A DNA stretch of 6,118 nt from Synechococcaceae cyanobacterium (GTDB taxonomy: Bacteria; Cyanobacteriota; Cyanobacteriia; PCC-6307; Cyanobiaceae), in NCBI GenBank assembly GCA_947460085.1, contig CANHGA010000128.1, forward strand, positions 1 through 6,118, given 5' to 3'. A program made the position numbers and the translations under genes. Every line of letters begins with the position of its first letter. The first letter of the stretch is position 1. The notes beneath the pieces were generated by a model. It saw only the letters and a program-made list of their open reading frames with translations, did not search any database and had not been told where the DNA came from. Positions 5,076 through 6,118 of this stretch are shown here, piece after piece.

Positions 5076-6118
5076 ATGAACATCGATGGCAAGGCTTGGC
5101 GCACCATTTGGCTGGAGGAGGGTGGCCGCTCGATCGGTGTGATCGACCAGACCCAGCTGCCCCATCACTTCACCACCCGCAGCATCACCGGCCTGGATGG
5201 GGCGGCTGAGGCGATCAGCACCATGGTGGTGCGCGGGGCCCCATTGATCGGGGTGACCGGTGCCTACGGGTTGATGTTGGCCCTGCAGGCCGACCCCTCG
5301 GATGGGTCCCTGGCCGCGGCGTTTGAGCAGCTCAATGCCACCCGCCCCACGGCGGTCAACCTGCGCTGGGCCCTGGAGCGCGTGCGCGCCAAGGTGGCCG
5401 GGCTGCCGCCGGCTGAGCGGGCCGAGGCCGCCAAGGCCGAGGCGGGGGCCATCGCCGAAGAAGACGTCGCGATGTGCGAGTCCATCGGCGAGCACGGCCT
5501 GCAGGTCTTTCAGCAGTTGGCAGCTGCTCGCCCAGCCGAGCGCCAAGGCCAACCCTTCAACGTGCTCACCCACTGCAATGCCGGTTGGCTTGCCACCGTG
5601 GATTGGGGCACGGCCCTAGCTCCGATTTACAAGGCCCACCGCGCCGGCCTCAACATTCACGTGTGGGTGGATGAAACCCGCCCCCGCAACCAGGGGGCCA
5701 GCCTTACGGCCTTTGAATTGGGCCGCGAAGGTGTTCCCCATACGGTGATCGTCGATAACGCCGGCGGCCATTTGATGCAACACGGCCAAGTGGATGCGGT
5801 GATTGTGGGCACCGATCGCACCACCCGCACCGGCGATGTGTGCAACAAGATCGGCACCTACCTCAAGGCCCTCGCCGCCCACGACAACGGCGTGCCGTTT
5901 TACGTGGCCCTGCCGGCGTCCACCATCGACTGGACCATCGGCGATGGGGTGGCCGAAATCCCCATCGAGGCCCGCTCCGCCCAGGAGGTCACCCACATCC
6001 AGGGGCGGATCAGCTCAGGTTCGGCCGCGGGTCAGCTGGCCAGCGTGCAACTCACCCCTGATGGCAGCGCTGGTTTTAATCCGGCGTTTGATGTCACGCC
6101 GGCCCGATTGGTGTCAGC
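5076..6118 (+). CDS. mtnA: S-methyl-5-thioribose-1-phosphate isomerase MtnA (3' partial)
   Basis: MtnA converts 5-methylthioribose-1-phosphate (aldose) to 5-methylthioribulose-1-phosphate (ketose) in the methionine salvage pathway, which recovers the sulfur-containing methyl group left from polyamine and related SAM-using reactions. It belongs to the eIF2B alpha/beta/delta-like isomerase family. The reading frame is open from the ATG at 5076 to the right edge: 347 full residues, then two bases. Motifs are RGAPLIG from residue 53, THCNAG with catalytic Cys167, VDETRPRNQGA (substrate binding), GTDRTTRTGDVCNKIGTY with catalytic Asp247, and ALPASTIDW. NPAFDVTP near the end shows that only some 10-30 residues are missing. 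An in-frame stop at 5034 bounds the start; TTG 5052 is a weaker alternative. THCNAG and the Cys/Asp pair argue against a plain eIF2B-like or ribose-1,5-bisphosphate isomerase. It is separated from the DUF1543 gene by 72 bases, so it may be transcribed on its own. Confidence 0.95.
   Translation, partial: MNIDGKAWRTIWLEEGGRSIGVIDQTQLPHHFTTRSITGLDGAAEAISTMVVRGAPLIGVTGAYGLMLALQADPSDGSLAAAFEQLNATRPTAVNLRWALERVRAKVAGLPPAERAEAAKAEAGAIAEEDVAMCESIGEHGLQVFQQLAAARPAERQGQPFNVLTHCNAGWLATVDWGTALAPIYKAHRAGLNIHVWVDETRPRNQGASLTAFELGREGVPHTVIVDNAGGHLMQHGQVDAVIVGTDRTTRTGDVCNKIGTYLKALAAHDNGVPFYVALPASTIDWTIGDGVAEIPIEARSAQEVTHIQGRISSGSAAGQLASVQLTPDGSAGFNPAFDVTPARLVS

Noticed and set aside
4446..5573. Open frame of 375 residues on the minus strand across the DUF1543 gene and mtnA
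   Set aside because: It is antisense to two well-supported genes, has low-complexity composition and no recognisable motif; a shadow frame in GC-rich DNA.
1..6118. A new defence, mobile or CRISPR-like system
   Set aside because: I found no transposase, integrase, direct repeat array, toxin-antitoxin pair or tRNA; the window is housekeeping in character apart from the DUF1543 gene.

Overview
The window is a piece of a chromosome that looks cyanobacterial, most likely from the Synechococcus/Cyanobium (picocyanobacterial) group. The evidence is the gene order sufB-sufC-sufD-sufS, the plant/cyanobacterial style of the Suf proteins (for example VDACQSLPHL in SufS), compact one-base gene overlaps, and little use of Shine-Dalgarno sites. 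This is inferred from protein character; no marker gene fixes the species. All genes lie on the + strand.

Layout: (1) 2-1153 is the 3' four-fifths of sufB, cut by the left edge. (2) A 68-base, pyrimidine-rich gap leads to sufC (1222-2025), the ATPase. (3) sufD (2025-3137) and sufS (3137-4444) each start on the last base of the previous stop codon, so sufC-sufD-sufS look translationally coupled. (4) A GTG-started gene for a DUF1543-type protein of unknown function (4431-5003) overlaps the end of sufS by 14 bases. (5) After a 72-base gap comes mtnA (5076 to the right edge), a methionine-salvage isomerase lacking only its last residues.

How they work together: SufS takes sulfur from cysteine as an enzyme-bound persulfide. 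The SufB-SufC-SufD complex is the ATP-dependent scaffold where iron and this sulfur are assembled into Fe-S clusters, which cyanobacteria need in quantity for photosystem I and ferredoxin. The key residues of this pathway are present in SufC, SufD, SufS and the visible part of SufB, so the system looks intact. No sulfur-transfer partner (SufE), carrier (SufA) or repressor (SufR) lies in the window. MtnA belongs to a different sulfur pathway, recycling methylthioribose to methionine.

The least understood element is the DUF1543 protein: two tandem copies of one small domain, fused by overlap to the end of the suf operon. Other points are a marked rise in GC content from the start of sufB towards the right end, and a sufC start with no visible ribosome binding site. 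I see no RNA genes, mobile elements, CRISPR arrays or convincing terminators. Apart from the two short gaps the window is entirely coding.
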